Positions 52,735-60,989 of a stretch of 64,000 bases of DNA are shown here, piece after piece (the stretch's first letter is position 1; each line of letters opens with the position of its first letter). Source of the DNA: Aestuariibaculum suncheonense (GTDB lineage: Bacteria > Bacteroidota > Bacteroidia > Flavobacteriales > Flavobacteriaceae). Below the pieces are notes generated by a model. That model saw nothing but the letters and a program-made list of their open reading frames with translations, did not search any database and had not been told where the DNA came from. A program made the translations under genes and the position numbers. The DNA lies in the NCBI RefSeq assembly GCF_014596935.1, contig NZ_JACVXC010000005.1:18621-82620 (forward strand). Direction: 5' to 3'.

Positions 52735-53298
52735 TTAGAGTTGACCTCTTATTTCTCCTGAGCCAATTTGTTGTGTGTGTACATTTACGTATATGAGCCC
52801 AGTTCTAATGGCTTCGATAAGCTCAGACATAGTTGATAGGTTTCCTGTTATATCTGATTCAATAATATCTCCTTCAGCTAAAACACCGTTTGAAACACCA
52901 GAAGGTTGTCCATTTCTATTATCATAGAGCCAAACGACAATTCCTCCATTTGTACCGGCTTCCCCTAGGTGAAAGTGAGACATGGTCACATTTTCAATAT
53001 TAGCCACAATAAGTTTATAATGAATCATATTCTCCTCTTTATTGATGTCAACTATGGCTTGACCAACAGCCTTCGAGTCGTTTGGAGAGGTTTCATTGTT
53101 AGCTTTCAAGGTTGTTGTAAAGTGTAGTTTTTTACTTGTGTCAGTATGCTTTTTAATAGTCATTTTACTATTAATTTCTGAAAGGCTGATAGAGCTGTTT
53201 TCCGAAATAGTGATGGGGTCGTTCGAGCAGGAGTACAGAATAAAGGTCATTGCAAAAAGTAAAACTTTACTTTTCGTAAAATAATTAGTTGTTTTCAT
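52735..53298 (-). CDS. CHRD-domain lipoprotein
   Basis: A 187-residue exported protein with a lipobox-type end at ILYSC (Cys24). The C-terminal half is a CHRD domain, recognised by MSHFHLGEAGTNGGIVVWLYD and the ending YVNVHTQQIGSGEIRGQL. CHRD domains were first described in chordin and occur in many bacterial surface proteins; their ligand is not known. It is probably anchored in the outer membrane. It is divergent from the CBS gene, with a 249-bp gap that holds a palindrome at 53482-53497. Confidence 0.85.
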   Translation of the reverse strand: MKTTNYFTKSKVLLFAMTFILYSCSNDPITISENSSISLSEINSKMTIKKHTDTSKKLHFTTTLKANNETSPNDSKAVGQAIVDINKEENMIHYKLIVANIENVTMSHFHLGEAGTNGGIVVWLYDNRNGQPSGVSNGVLAEGDIIESDITGNLSTMSELIEAIRTGLIYVNVHTQQIGSGEIRGQL

Positions 53299-53481
53299 AA
53301 TAAGTTATTTAGTATTTAGTTTTACCAGCTAAAACATAAAATCTGGGGAAGTTTAGTATGTGTCACTAAATGAGTTAGATATCTATTAAGTTAATGAAAT
53401 TTTTTTGTTCTACGAAAATTAATCGACAACCGTTTTTTTTTACGCCCTGTAGTTGAGGAATTAATCCCCTTTTTTAGTGGA

Positions 53482-53497
53482 CATGACATTTGTCATG
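53482..53497 (+). promoter_or_regulatory. Palindrome upstream of the first CBS gene
   Basis: CATGACA and TGTCATG are perfect complements around TT, lying 51 bases before the CBS start. The core TGACATTTGTCA differs by two compensating changes from TGATATTTATCA upstream of hsp20, which suggests a shared regulator of Crp/Fnr type. Confidence 0.45.
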
Positions 53498-53547
53498 AAA
53501 CAAAAGGGTGTTCTTTATTAACTTTATTAAGTAAAACAGTAAAGAAG

Positions 53548-53967
53548 ATGATACGTACAACACCAGTTTCGATGATAATGACAACACCTGTTATTACATT
53601 AAAAGAGAATGATAATTTAGACATTGCGGAGCACCTTTTTAAAGCCAACCACATTAGACATATACCGGTGGTTTCTGGTTTTTATGTGAAAGGTATGTTA
53701 AGCTACAGTGATTTACTGAGACTTAGTTTTGCTGATTTAGCAGAGAATCAGGACGATGATACAGATATTTTGGTATATAAAATGTTTAAAGTTAAACAGG
53801 TAATGACCAAAAATGTATTGACCGTATCCTCTACAAGTACAATAAAAGAAGTTGCTGAGATATTTACAGAACATGAATTTCATGCGTTGCCGGTTGTAGA
53901 TAGTAATAGACTAGTAGGGATTGTTACAACAACCGATCTTATAAAGTATTTATTAAATCATTTTTGA
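53548..53967 (+). CDS. CBS-domain-pair protein 1
   Basis: A 139-residue protein consisting only of two CBS domains (about 5-65 and 78-138), with the usual MTTPVITL / HIRHIPVV and VMTKNVLTV / FHALPVVD / IVTTTDLIKYL pattern. Such stand-alone pairs bind adenine nucleotides and act as energy sensors for other proteins. It is followed 57 bases later by a second protein of the same build. Its upstream palindrome resembles that of hsp20, so both may answer to the same stress or redox signal. Confidence 0.9.
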   Translation: MIRTTPVSMIMTTPVITLKENDNLDIAEHLFKANHIRHIPVVSGFYVKGMLSYSDLLRLSFADLAENQDDDTDILVYKMFKVKQVMTKNVLTVSSTSTIKEVAEIFTEHEFHALPVVDSNRLVGIVTTTDLIKYLLNHF

Positions 53968-54024
53968 TAAATACTCTGAACTTAAACTAACCTTTTTTTA
54001 TATGTCATTTAAAACCAATAAACT

Positions 54025-54441
54025 ATGAATGCTTTAATTCCTGTTTCAGATATTATGACTCAAAATGTCGTAGCGCTGAATAGAACCGACGATTTAGAAC
54101 GTGCCGAGGCCTTGTTTAATCAATATCGAATTAAACATATTCCGGTTGTGTGTAAAGATGTTGTAATTGGTATGCTAAGTTTTACAGATCTTCAAAAAAT
54201 AAGTTTAGCAGAAGCTACCAATGATGAACACGATATTAATACCGTAGTTTATAATAGTTATACCATAGAACAGGTCATGACTAAACGTGTAGTAACCATA
54301 ACACCAGACACCTCTATAAAAGAGGCTGCTACTATTTTGTCAACCAGTTCGTTTCATGCCTTGCCTGTTGTAGAGGAAGGTATGTTAATAGGTATTGTTA
54401 CAACAAGAGACTTGTTGAGATTTTATGTGAAAAACTTTTAA
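54025..54441 (+). CDS. CBS-domain-pair protein 2
   Basis: A 138-residue paralogue of the preceding protein, with matching segments VSDIMTQNVVALNRTDDL, RIKHIPVV, EQVMTKRVVTITPDTSIKEAA and SSFHALPVVEEG. The tandem arrangement and equal length point to local duplication followed by divergence. The two may form mixed dimers. The stop overlaps that of the convergent rpe gene by 4 bases, so there is no room for a separate terminator. Confidence 0.9.
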   Translation: MNALIPVSDIMTQNVVALNRTDDLERAEALFNQYRIKHIPVVCKDVVIGMLSFTDLQKISLAEATNDEHDINTVVYNSYTIEQVMTKRVVTITPDTSIKEAATILSTSSFHALPVVEEGMLIGIVTTRDLLRFYVKNF

Positions 54442-55100
54442 GAGTTAGCAATTCCTCTTAAGTCTTTAATCGTTTCAATAGGGTTATCACTTTTAAATAC
54501 GTAACTACCAGCAACTAAAACATCGGCACCGGCATCTACAAGTGCTTTTGCATTTTTGTTGGTTACGCCACCATCAATTTCAATGATGGTAGAAGCTTCT
54601 TTGCGCTCGATTAAAGCTTTCAATTGTTTTACTTTTTCGTATGTGTTTTCAATAAAACTTTGTCCACCAAAACCAGGGTTAACACTCATAATTAATACTA
54701 AATCGATATCATTAATCGTGTCTTCCAAAAGGTTAACGTTAGTATGCGGGTTTAACGATACACCTGCTTTCATGCCTTCTGCTTTTATAGCCTGAATTGT
54801 ACGGTGTAAATGAGTACAAGCTTCGTAGTGCACAGTTAAAACATCACTGCCTAAATCGGCAAAAGTTTTAATATAACGGTCAGGATCTACGATCATTAAA
54901 TGTACATCCAAAGTTTTTTTAGCATGTCTGCCTATGGCTTCTAAAACAGGCATACCAAAAGAAATGTTAGGAACAAAAACACCATCCATAATGTCTATAT
55001 GAAACCAATCGGCATCACTTTGATTAACCATTTCGATATCGCGTTGAAGGTTAGCAAAATCTGCAGCTAGTAATGATGGGGCAATTAATTTAGAACTCAT
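54438..55100 (-). CDS. rpe: Ribulose-phosphate 3-epimerase
   Basis: Interconverts ribulose-5-phosphate and xylulose-5-phosphate in the pentose-phosphate pathway. I start at the ATG at 55100 (MSSKLIAPSLLAADFANL); the frame extends to 55148 but the extra 16 residues are unlike the family and would cross the -7 element. Active-site stretches are HIDIMDGVFVPNISFG, VHLMIVDPDRYI, SVNPGFGGQSFI and EIDGGV, followed by the phosphate-binding AGSYVF. Length of 220 residues is normal. Confidence 0.95.
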   Translation of the reverse strand: MSSKLIAPSLLAADFANLQRDIEMVNQSDADWFHIDIMDGVFVPNISFGMPVLEAIGRHAKKTLDVHLMIVDPDRYIKTFADLGSDVLTVHYEACTHLHRTIQAIKAEGMKAGVSLNPHTNVNLLEDTINDIDLVLIMSVNPGFGGQSFIENTYEKVKQLKALIERKEASTIIEIDGGVTNKNAKALVDAGADVLVAGSYVFKSDNPIETIKDLRGIANS

Positions 55101-55125
55101 GTTGTGTGTTTTTGTAAATTTTTTG

Positions 55126-55133
55126 CAAATATA
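55126..55133 (-). promoter_or_regulatory. Probable -7 element of rpe
   Basis: TATATTTG on the reverse strand lies 26-33 bases before the rpe start at 55100 and matches TAnnTTTG. It also argues against the longer rpe reading frame. Confidence 0.55.
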
Positions 55134-55174
55134 GAAAAGGCTTATCATTAAAAGGTTAAATATTGCATAAAATA

Positions 55175-55199
55175 AACCCCCGGTAATCAGCCGGGGGTT
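55175..55199 (-). terminator. Terminator after the primary sigma gene
   Basis: AACCCCCGG and CCGGGGGTT pair perfectly around seven bases; on the reverse strand TTTATTTT follows. It separates the sigma factor gene from rpe. Confidence 0.85.
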
Positions 55200-55269
55200 C
55201 TTTCATCAATCAAAAAACGAACAGTTATGTTGTAACTGTTGTTACGGTTATTTAGTCGTAAAAAGTTTA

Positions 55270-56133
55270 CTAACCTAAATATGTTTTTAATATTTTACTT
55301 CTAGACGTATGTTTTAATCTACGAATAGCTTTTTCTTTAATTTGTCTAACACGCTCACGAGTTAAATCGAAGGTTTCTCCAATTTCCTCAAGTGTCATTG
55401 GGTGTTGGTTTCCTAAACCAAAATACAGGCGAATTACGTCGGCTTCACGAGGCGTTAAAGTTTCTAGAGCACGTTCAATCTCGGTACGAAGCGATTCGTG
55501 TAATAATTCTCTGTCTGGGTTTGGCGACTCACCACTGTTTAAAACATCGTATAAGTTAGAATCTTCACCTTCAACTAAAGGCGCATCCATACTTACGTGA
55601 CGACCTGAGTTTTTCATAGACTCTTTAACATCGTTAATGGTCATGTCTAACTCTTTAGCAATCTCTTCCGCACTTGGTGGACGCTCATGGCTTTGTTCTA
55701 AGAACGCGAAGGTTTTATTAATTTTATTAATAGAACCAATTTTGTTAAGCGGTAAACGCACAATACGTGACTGCTCTGCTAATGCTTGTAAAATGGATTG
55801 ACGAATCCACCAAACAGCATATGAGATGAATTTAAAACCACGAGTTTCATCGAAACGCTGAGCGGCTTTAATTAATCCTAGGTTACCTTCGTTAATTAAA
55901 TCGGGAAGGGTTAAACCTTGGTTTTGGTATTGTTTAGCTACCGATACAACGAAACGTAAATTAGCTTTAGTTAATTTTTCTAAAGCTACCTGATCTCCAG
56001 CTTTAATGCGTTGTGCTAATTCTACTTCTTCGTCGGCTGTAATTAAGTCAACTTTACCAATTTCTTGTAAATACTTATCTAGCGAAGCTGTTTCTCTGTT
56101 GGTAACCTGCTTCGTAATTTTAAGTTGTCTCAT
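55270..56133 (-). CDS. rpoD: Primary sigma factor, Bacteroidetes type
   Basis: A 287-residue sigma-70 factor that directs RNA polymerase to TTTG/TAnnTTTG promoters, of which several are seen in this window. It begins [27 protein letters not shown] (region 1.2) and lacks region 1.1. Region 2 shows [17 protein letters not shown] and [35 protein letters not shown] in outline, region 3 has [14 protein letters not shown], and region 4 ends in the [30 protein letters not shown] in outline. This short form is the normal housekeeping sigma of the phylum. Confidence 0.96.
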   Translation of the reverse strand: MRQLKITKQVTNRETASLDKYLQEIGKVDLITADEEVELAQRIKAGDQVALEKLTKANLRFVVSVAKQYQNQGLTLPDLINEGNLGLIKAAQRFDETRGFKFISYAVWWIRQSILQALAEQSRIVRLPLNKIGSINKINKTFAFLEQSHERPPSAEEIAKELDMTINDVKESMKNSGRHVSMDAPLVEGEDSNLYDVLNSGESPNPDRELLHESLRTEIERALETLTPREADVIRLYFGLGNQHPMTLEEIGETFDLTRERVRQIKEKAIRRLKHTSRSKILKTYLG

Positions 56134-56297
56134 TTAAAAAGTGCTCCTGTGAATAATTATATGAATATTACTTTTGTATATAGTTATACGTAAAAAGACA
56201 AAAAAATGTTACAAAAATTATTAAATTCTTTTTTTTGTCCGCTTTTTAAGACACTCAACCTATATGCAAGTCACATGGTTTAAGCAGGTTCAGCCAA

Positions 56298-56672
56298 TTA
56301 AAGTTTAATTAAATTTTTATTGTTGAGGTTTATGGAGTCTAGCATTTCCTGAGTGAATGCATAATGACCTCGTGCAGTAATTAACCTAAACCTCGACGAT
56401 TTCATTGCACTTAAGGTGTTTAGAAAAATCCATTTAGATTTTAATAAATTAGGTTTTTCAGATTTTAAACTAATATCGAAATAATACTTTCGCCCCTCTT
56501 TAGTAGCTACTACATCTGGTGTGATAGATATGTTGCTACCGGCTTTGGTGTAGGATTTTGGGGTTTCGTAGCCGTCAATATCGGCTTTGATGTGTTCAAA
56601 ACCGTGGTTCTCTAAATACTGAATGGAATCTTTTAGAATGTCTGAATATTTTGCTTTGTCTTCGTAAATCAT
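56298..56672 (-). CDS. Small protein, possibly nuclease-fold, 124 residues
   Basis: I do not recognise a named family. The centre, SITPDVVATKEGRKYYFDISLKSE in outline (about 49-72), has the strand-turn-strand look of a PD-(D/E)xK nuclease core. The acidic residue expected before the lysine is replaced (S68-L69-K70 rather than E-x-K), so it could be an inactive relative or simply a similar fold. The C-terminus is helical. It has no signal peptide. It is a single gene between the sigma factor and an HTH regulator on the same strand. Confidence 0.6.
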   Translation of the reverse strand: MIYEDKAKYSDILKDSIQYLENHGFEHIKADIDGYETPKSYTKAGSNISITPDVVATKEGRKYYFDISLKSEKPNLLKSKWIFLNTLSAMKSSRFRLITARGHYAFTQEMLDSINLNNKNLIKL

Positions 56673-56737
56673 AATCCGTAAGATAATGAAAATGAGAGTT
56701 AAATGAAAATAAAGTTAGAGGTTTAACGAATTTTTAG

Positions 56738-57736
56738 TTAAATGTAAGTCATTTTATCTCCCATATTGATGCGTTCTTTTGCAATGGAAATTTTTTGGTG
56801 AACTTTCTTAAAAAATATGGTTCTGTCTCTTTCTCCTGTTGTTGTTAATAATTTAGAGTTTGACATTAGTTTTTGCAAAAACTCGTACATCATTTCGCAG
56901 GTTTCCTTGTGTTCCACTTTAAAATAACTCAATACAGTAAAAGGAGAAAAGAATATTTTGCCGTACGGAGTTATTACCATTATGGTGTTAGAAAGTGTTT
57001 GTAAATCACATTTATATAACATAAATGAGTTTGAGGAATTTTGTACCCCTATACTTTGGTTGATGGTTTTATCTTCAACATGATTGATAACATCTCTAAT
57101 GTCGTCGCAAATTTGTAAGGCATATTCTTTAGATACTAGTCCAGCCTCAAAATAATATAAGACCTGCTGAATAGAACCGTTAACAGTATTGTCGCTCCAA
57201 AGTTCTATTATGTTTGTGTGTTTATAAATTTCTCCTAAATCAAAAGCACTTGTTAGTAAAGATTTAGGGATGGTTTGTACCCAGTCATCAAACGAAATTT
57301 TACTTTTTGCCATTTCTACGTTTAAATCCTTGAGCCAGACATACATTTTGTATCTCGTGAGAAGCGAGTCTGTGAGGGTATGAAATATTGGAATGTCTTT
57401 ACTGGAATAAATAAATTGAGCGTTTTTTATTTTTTTTACAGTAATTACATGTTTTGTAGATTCTCGAATCCAATGTTCAAGCCCTTTAACATCGTTTATT
57501 GGAGGGGATAGTTCGGTAACGATGGAGTTTTTATTTCCTATTTCAAAGAGTTTGTTTAAAGAAATATTAAAGTGTTTGGCAAGTTTTACACTTTCATCTA
57601 AAGTTAAACTTGTTTTCAGGTTTATTCGTCTGTACGCAGCATCGTAACCAATATCAAGTATCTCTGCAATTTCATTAACGAAAGAATTGGTATTATTGGT
57701 TTTGTTTTTTAAAGATTGAATGAATAGTTCTTGCAT
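56738..57736 (-). CDS. Helix-turn-helix transcriptional regulator, 332 residues
   Basis: The N-terminus (about 15-65) is a Cro/CI-like HTH, visible as NEIAEILDIGYDAAYRRI followed by LDESVKLAKHFNISLNKLFEIG. The remaining 260 residues form a helical ligand-binding or dimerisation region without a family I know; the overall type is common in flavobacteria. A perfect dyad, TTGTAA-AAA-TTACAA, lies at 57771-57785, 35 bases before its start, and is a candidate autoregulatory site. The 618-bp gap upstream separates it from the AraC-type regulator on the other strand. Confidence 0.78.
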   Translation of the reverse strand: MQELFIQSLKNKTNNTNSFVNEIAEILDIGYDAAYRRINLKTSLTLDESVKLAKHFNISLNKLFEIGNKNSIVTELSPPINDVKGLEHWIRESTKHVITVKKIKNAQFIYSSKDIPIFHTLTDSLLTRYKMYVWLKDLNVEMAKSKISFDDWVQTIPKSLLTSAFDLGEIYKHTNIIELWSDNTVNGSIQQVLYYFEAGLVSKEYALQICDDIRDVINHVEDKTINQSIGVQNSSNSFMLYKCDLQTLSNTIMVITPYGKIFFSPFTVLSYFKVEHKETCEMMYEFLQKLMSNSKLLTTTGERDRTIFFKKVHQKISIAKERINMGDKMTYI

Positions 57737-58354
57737 TTTTTAAAAATTGCAAGTAGGTTGGCGTTAGGTCTTGTAAAAATTACAAAAAATAAATGAATTT
57801 AACGCTAAAAGTATAAATGTTTTGTGAAATATATCGCATAATTTTATATCTATATAGGCTAATATGTGAATAATGAGCGGATAATGTTTGTTTTCATGAA
57901 AAGCATGTTACCGATTAGAATTACAGAAAGTATTGTCAGGAATTATGAAAAATGTCTTTGTCAGCTAAAAAAGAAAGGTTATGTTAAAGTTGAAACCAAA
58001 ATTTAATCACTGTTTACATTTAATTAATAGCGTTTTAGATGCATATTTGTATTATATAATAATTAAAAAGGAATGCAGAGAGAGCAGTGAAAATCGTAAA
58101 GTAACTTACCAGTATTGATTTGACACGTCAGAGTATTCCGTTTACAATTTAAAAATCCTTCCCTTTTATTGAAATTTTTAGATTATTTATAATCATTTGT
58201 GTGGGTTTGATAATCAGAGATTGTAATGTTGTATAAGTCTAACTTTAATTAAGTGTTAAACAGGCTTTTTTGTTATCTTAGTTATTATTTTTTATCAAAT
58301 ATGCATTTGATAACCATTAATTAATTGGTTTAGAAGTCTTTTAAGTATTGGGTT
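57737..58354. other. Intergenic region between two regulator genes
   Basis: AT-rich 618-bp gap. It contains the dyad at 57771-57785. A possible 40-codon frame at 57884-58006 has no supporting context. No tRNA, terminator or repeat is recognised in the rest. Confidence 0.6.
57771..57785. promoter_or_regulatory. Dyad upstream of the HTH regulator
   Basis: TTGTAA and TTACAA form a perfect 6-bp inverted repeat around AAA. A looser match, TTGCAAG, lies nearer the gene at about 57748-57754. Its place in the probable promoter suggests an operator. Confidence 0.4.
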
Positions 58355-59497
58355 ATGGATTTTAAATCTGTTATAAATTTTTTTCTTATTGCTGGAGTTG
58401 TACAAGGCTTTGGTTTTAATTTGGTGACCCTTTTGGTAAAGAAAAAATTTAACAAGGCCATAATCTTTTTAAATTTCACTGTACTTTTTATTTCCCTGAA
58501 TAATCTGCAGCGCTGGCTTATTGACAATGGTTATATCTGTGAATTATTTTTAATTCAAGAACTTGAAGTGCCATGGTACGTACTGATTTTTCCGATGTTT
58601 TATGCTTTTACAACGCATTTCTTGAAGATTCAAGATAAGGTAAACGATTTTATTAAAGTTACCACAGGTATTTTTGTTTTAGAAATTATTATCAGACTTT
58701 GTCTGATATCTTATGTTTATCATTCGATTCCAGACAGGGATGATACATTAATAGAATTCTACACTAAGATTGAGGAAATAATCAATCTTATTTACTGTAT
58801 ATTTTTGTTTGTAACCACTTGTTTAATTATTTATAAAAGGCATCATTTACTTTTTTACATCAGTTCATTTGATGATTTAAATTGGTTAAAGTGGTTTATA
58901 AAACTAGGAGTTATAGTTATTGCATTCTGGGTTATTGCCGTTATTGTTAAAGGGTTTACAGGAAATGAAGAAGCTTATAAGTTTTTAAGGTTAAGTTCTT
59001 CTTTGTTAATTTACTGGATATGTTACCAAGGTTTTTTTAAGTATAATGTGGTTCGTGATCGAATTTCTTTGAGGAGTTCTATTGAAACAGATATGGCCTT
59101 GATTGATGATGATCAAAAAAATCAGAATTCAGGTTTGAATGACGATTTTTTTAATGAAAAACATCAAGCCGATTTTGAAAAAATAAAAACTCATATTGTA
59201 AAAGGAAAGCTCTATCTCGACCCATTGTTAAGTATGGAGTCGGTGGCTTCAGATTTAGGAATGAGTAAAAGCTATTTTTCAAAATTAATCAATTCCTACA
59301 GCGATTATAATTTTTCAGATTTTATTAATTCATTGCGTGTAAAACAGGCTAAAAAGTTCTTATCTAACGATGAGTTCAGCGAATACACCATTGTGGCTAT
59401 TGGTTTAGAATGCGGTTTCAATTCAAAATCTACCTTTTATTCAGCATTTAAAAAATTCACTTCGGTTACTCCAACCATTTACAGAAACCAGTTTTAG
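58355..59497 (+). CDS. Membrane-anchored AraC-family regulator
   Basis: A 380-residue protein. The first 225 residues contain six to seven hydrophobic helices (for example at about 5-23, 35-51, 70-88, 100-120, 138-158, 178-198 and 205-222), then an acidic linker and an AraC-type DNA-binding domain (about 285-378). The two HTH motifs are seen in MESVASDLGMSKSYFSKLI and AIGLECGFNSKSTFYSAF. Flavobacteria have many such membrane-bound AraC regulators, thought to sense envelope or extracellular signals. It lies 125 bases upstream of, and on the same strand as, the four-gene cassette at 59623-62760, which it may control. Confidence 0.88.
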   Translation: MDFKSVINFFLIAGVVQGFGFNLVTLLVKKKFNKAIIFLNFTVLFISLNNLQRWLIDNGYICELFLIQELEVPWYVLIFPMFYAFTTHFLKIQDKVNDFIKVTTGIFVLEIIIRLCLISYVYHSIPDRDDTLIEFYTKIEEIINLIYCIFLFVTTCLIIYKRHHLLFYISSFDDLNWLKWFIKLGVIVIAFWVIAVIVKGFTGNEEAYKFLRLSSSLLIYWICYQGFFKYNVVRDRISLRSSIETDMALIDDDQKNQNSGLNDDFFNEKHQADFEKIKTHIVKGKLYLDPLLSMESVASDLGMSKSYFSKLINSYSDYNFSDFINSLRVKQAKKFLSNDEFSEYTIVAIGLECGFNSKSTFYSAFKKFTSVTPTIYRNQF

Positions 59498-59505
59498 ATA
59501 ATTTT

Positions 59506-59529
59506 ATGTCCGAAATTATCTTTGGACAT
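59506..59529 (+). promoter_or_regulatory. Promoter with flanking dyad before the cassette
   Basis: TATCTTTG at 59517-59524 is an exact -7 element. ATGTCC (59506-59511) and GGACAT (59524-59529) form a perfect 6-bp inverted repeat around it, so a bound dimer would cover the promoter. It lies about 100 bases before the first cassette gene. Confidence 0.5.
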
Positions 59530-59622
59530 CCCAATATGTACGGTATAGAATTTATTGGATAGAGAATGTAAAAGGCTCTCTTAATTTTACGATTAGAATT
59601 ATTAATCTAAAATTTAAGAGTC

Positions 59623-60315
59623 ATGATACCAGCATTAATTTTATATCTCATACGACGAATGAAGTATGGTTCAGATGCTTCAACCGATTTTAATAAGTTT
59701 AGGGATATTGTACTTAAAATCAAGTCTTTTTTATTCTTCTTTATAGTAAGTTCTTCTTTTGGGTATAGTATGGTAAACACTTCAGAAGCCATATCCTATA
59801 AAATTGTAAAAAATAACACAACCATTGGCTTTATAAACATTAAAAAACAGGTTGAAAGTAATGTTACAACTTATGTTTTAAAAAGTCATGTTGAAGCAAA
59901 GTTTCTTGTTAACATCAGTGTTTTATGTAATGAAAAAACGATTTATAGAAATGGCATTTTAATCTATTCGTCGGTATATCGAAAAGTAAACGGCAAGGTG
60001 AAAGCAAATCATAAATTATTACGCGAGTCTGGTCGATATACCTTGTTTTATGATAATAAAAAACAGTTTTTAGAACTGGATGAATTGACTCAGAATTTAA
60101 TCACGTTATATTTCAACGAACCTAAAACAGTTCGAAAAATATACTGCGATAATTTAAAGCAGGAAGTAGTTGTAAAATCAATTAACCCAGGAAGCTACAG
60201 AGTTGATTTTGAAAAAGGCAAATACAATGTGTTTCACTATAAAAATGGACAATGCATAAAAATTGATGCTGTGAGTAAAATGTTTAGCGTGTCTTTAATA
60301 CCAGTGTCGTCATGA
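59623..60315 (+). CDS. Secreted DUF6134-like protein
   Basis: A 230-residue protein that resembles uncharacterised DUF6134 proteins. A hydrophobic segment at about 34-50 (IKSFLFFFIVSSSFGYS) acts as signal or anchor, preceded by an unusually long leader of about 33 residues; an in-frame ATG at 59659 would shorten it by 12. The mature part is beta-rich, starting ISYKIVKNNTTIGFINIKKQ and continuing with repeated strand pairs, as in a lipid- or ligand-binding barrel. It overlaps the next gene by 4 bases. Function unknown; the context suggests envelope lipid chemistry. Confidence 0.7.
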   Translation: MIPALILYLIRRMKYGSDASTDFNKFRDIVLKIKSFLFFFIVSSSFGYSMVNTSEAISYKIVKNNTTIGFINIKKQVESNVTTYVLKSHVEAKFLVNISVLCNEKTIYRNGILIYSSVYRKVNGKVKANHKLLRESGRYTLFYDNKKQFLELDELTQNLITLYFNEPKTVRKIYCDNLKQEVVVKSINPGSYRVDFEKGKYNVFHYKNGQCIKIDAVSKMFSVSLIPVSS

Positions 60316-60989
60316 ATTTAGATGTTGTCATATGGGTATTGGTTATTGGCTTTTTGGCATATTTTATAATTAGCAGGGTGTTTAAAAAGCTTAACTTGAA
60401 TAATCTTATAGCTGCCTTGCAGGTGACCAATGGTTTACGGTTGTTGAATTTAAAGCACTTATTAGGGATTATATTTTTTGGCATTTTGCCTTTTGTGCTT
60501 ATTCCTGATTTAAGGTTTTTAGTTTTTAATATTGAAATACTTAGGTTACACTTATTAATAATCTTTCTATTTCTGGTGTTTTTTTGTGTGTATATCGCAT
60601 GTTTGGGAGTTCGAAACGAGTCAGAAATTTTAGAAGCAGATTCAGTTTGTTTTTATCACTTTAGAGAAGCTGGGTATTACTTCGTAGTTCGCTTTGTCTT
60701 TTTATTGTGTTACGAATTCTTTTTCAGAGGTATTATGCTTTTCTTTTTTTTAGAGTTTTCTAGCTTGTGGCTAGCAATCTGTTGTGTGACAGTGTTCTAT
60801 GTGCTTATTCATTTTTTTGATTCAAAAAAGGAAATGCTTGGGGCTATTCCTTTCGGAATAGTATTATGCTTGCTTGCCTTTTATACCGATAGTATTTGGT
60901 ACCCTTTTATTTTACACTTAACGCTATCGGCCGTTTACGAGATTTCTATTTTCTATCAATTAACCTTAAAAAATAAATCGGAGTCATGA
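60312..60989 (+). CDS. CPBP-family-like membrane protein with altered catalytic motif
   Basis: A 225-residue protein with about seven hydrophobic helices. The segment LLCYEFFFRGIMLFFFLEF (about 136-154) matches the first motif of CPBP (CaaX-protease and bacteriocin-processing) proteins, normally EExxxR, but the first glutamate is a tyrosine here. The second motif is represented by a histidine in YVLIHFFD and the third by HLTLSAVYE. Loss of one catalytic residue suggests an altered or non-proteolytic role. It is coupled by 4-base overlaps to the genes on both sides. Confidence 0.68.
   Translation: MNLDVVIWVLVIGFLAYFIISRVFKKLNLNNLIAALQVTNGLRLLNLKHLLGIIFFGILPFVLIPDLRFLVFNIEILRLHLLIIFLFLVFFCVYIACLGVRNESEILEADSVCFYHFREAGYYFVVRFVFLLCYEFFFRGIMLFFFLEFSSLWLAICCVTVFYVLIHFFDSKKEMLGAIPFGIVLCLLAFYTDSIWYPFILHLTLSAVYEISIFYQLTLKNKSES

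Noticed and set aside
57884-58006. Possible 40-residue protein in the gap between the two regulators
   Set aside because: No neighbour, signal or family supports it; the last residues vaguely recall a winged helix but chance is enough in AT-rich DNA.
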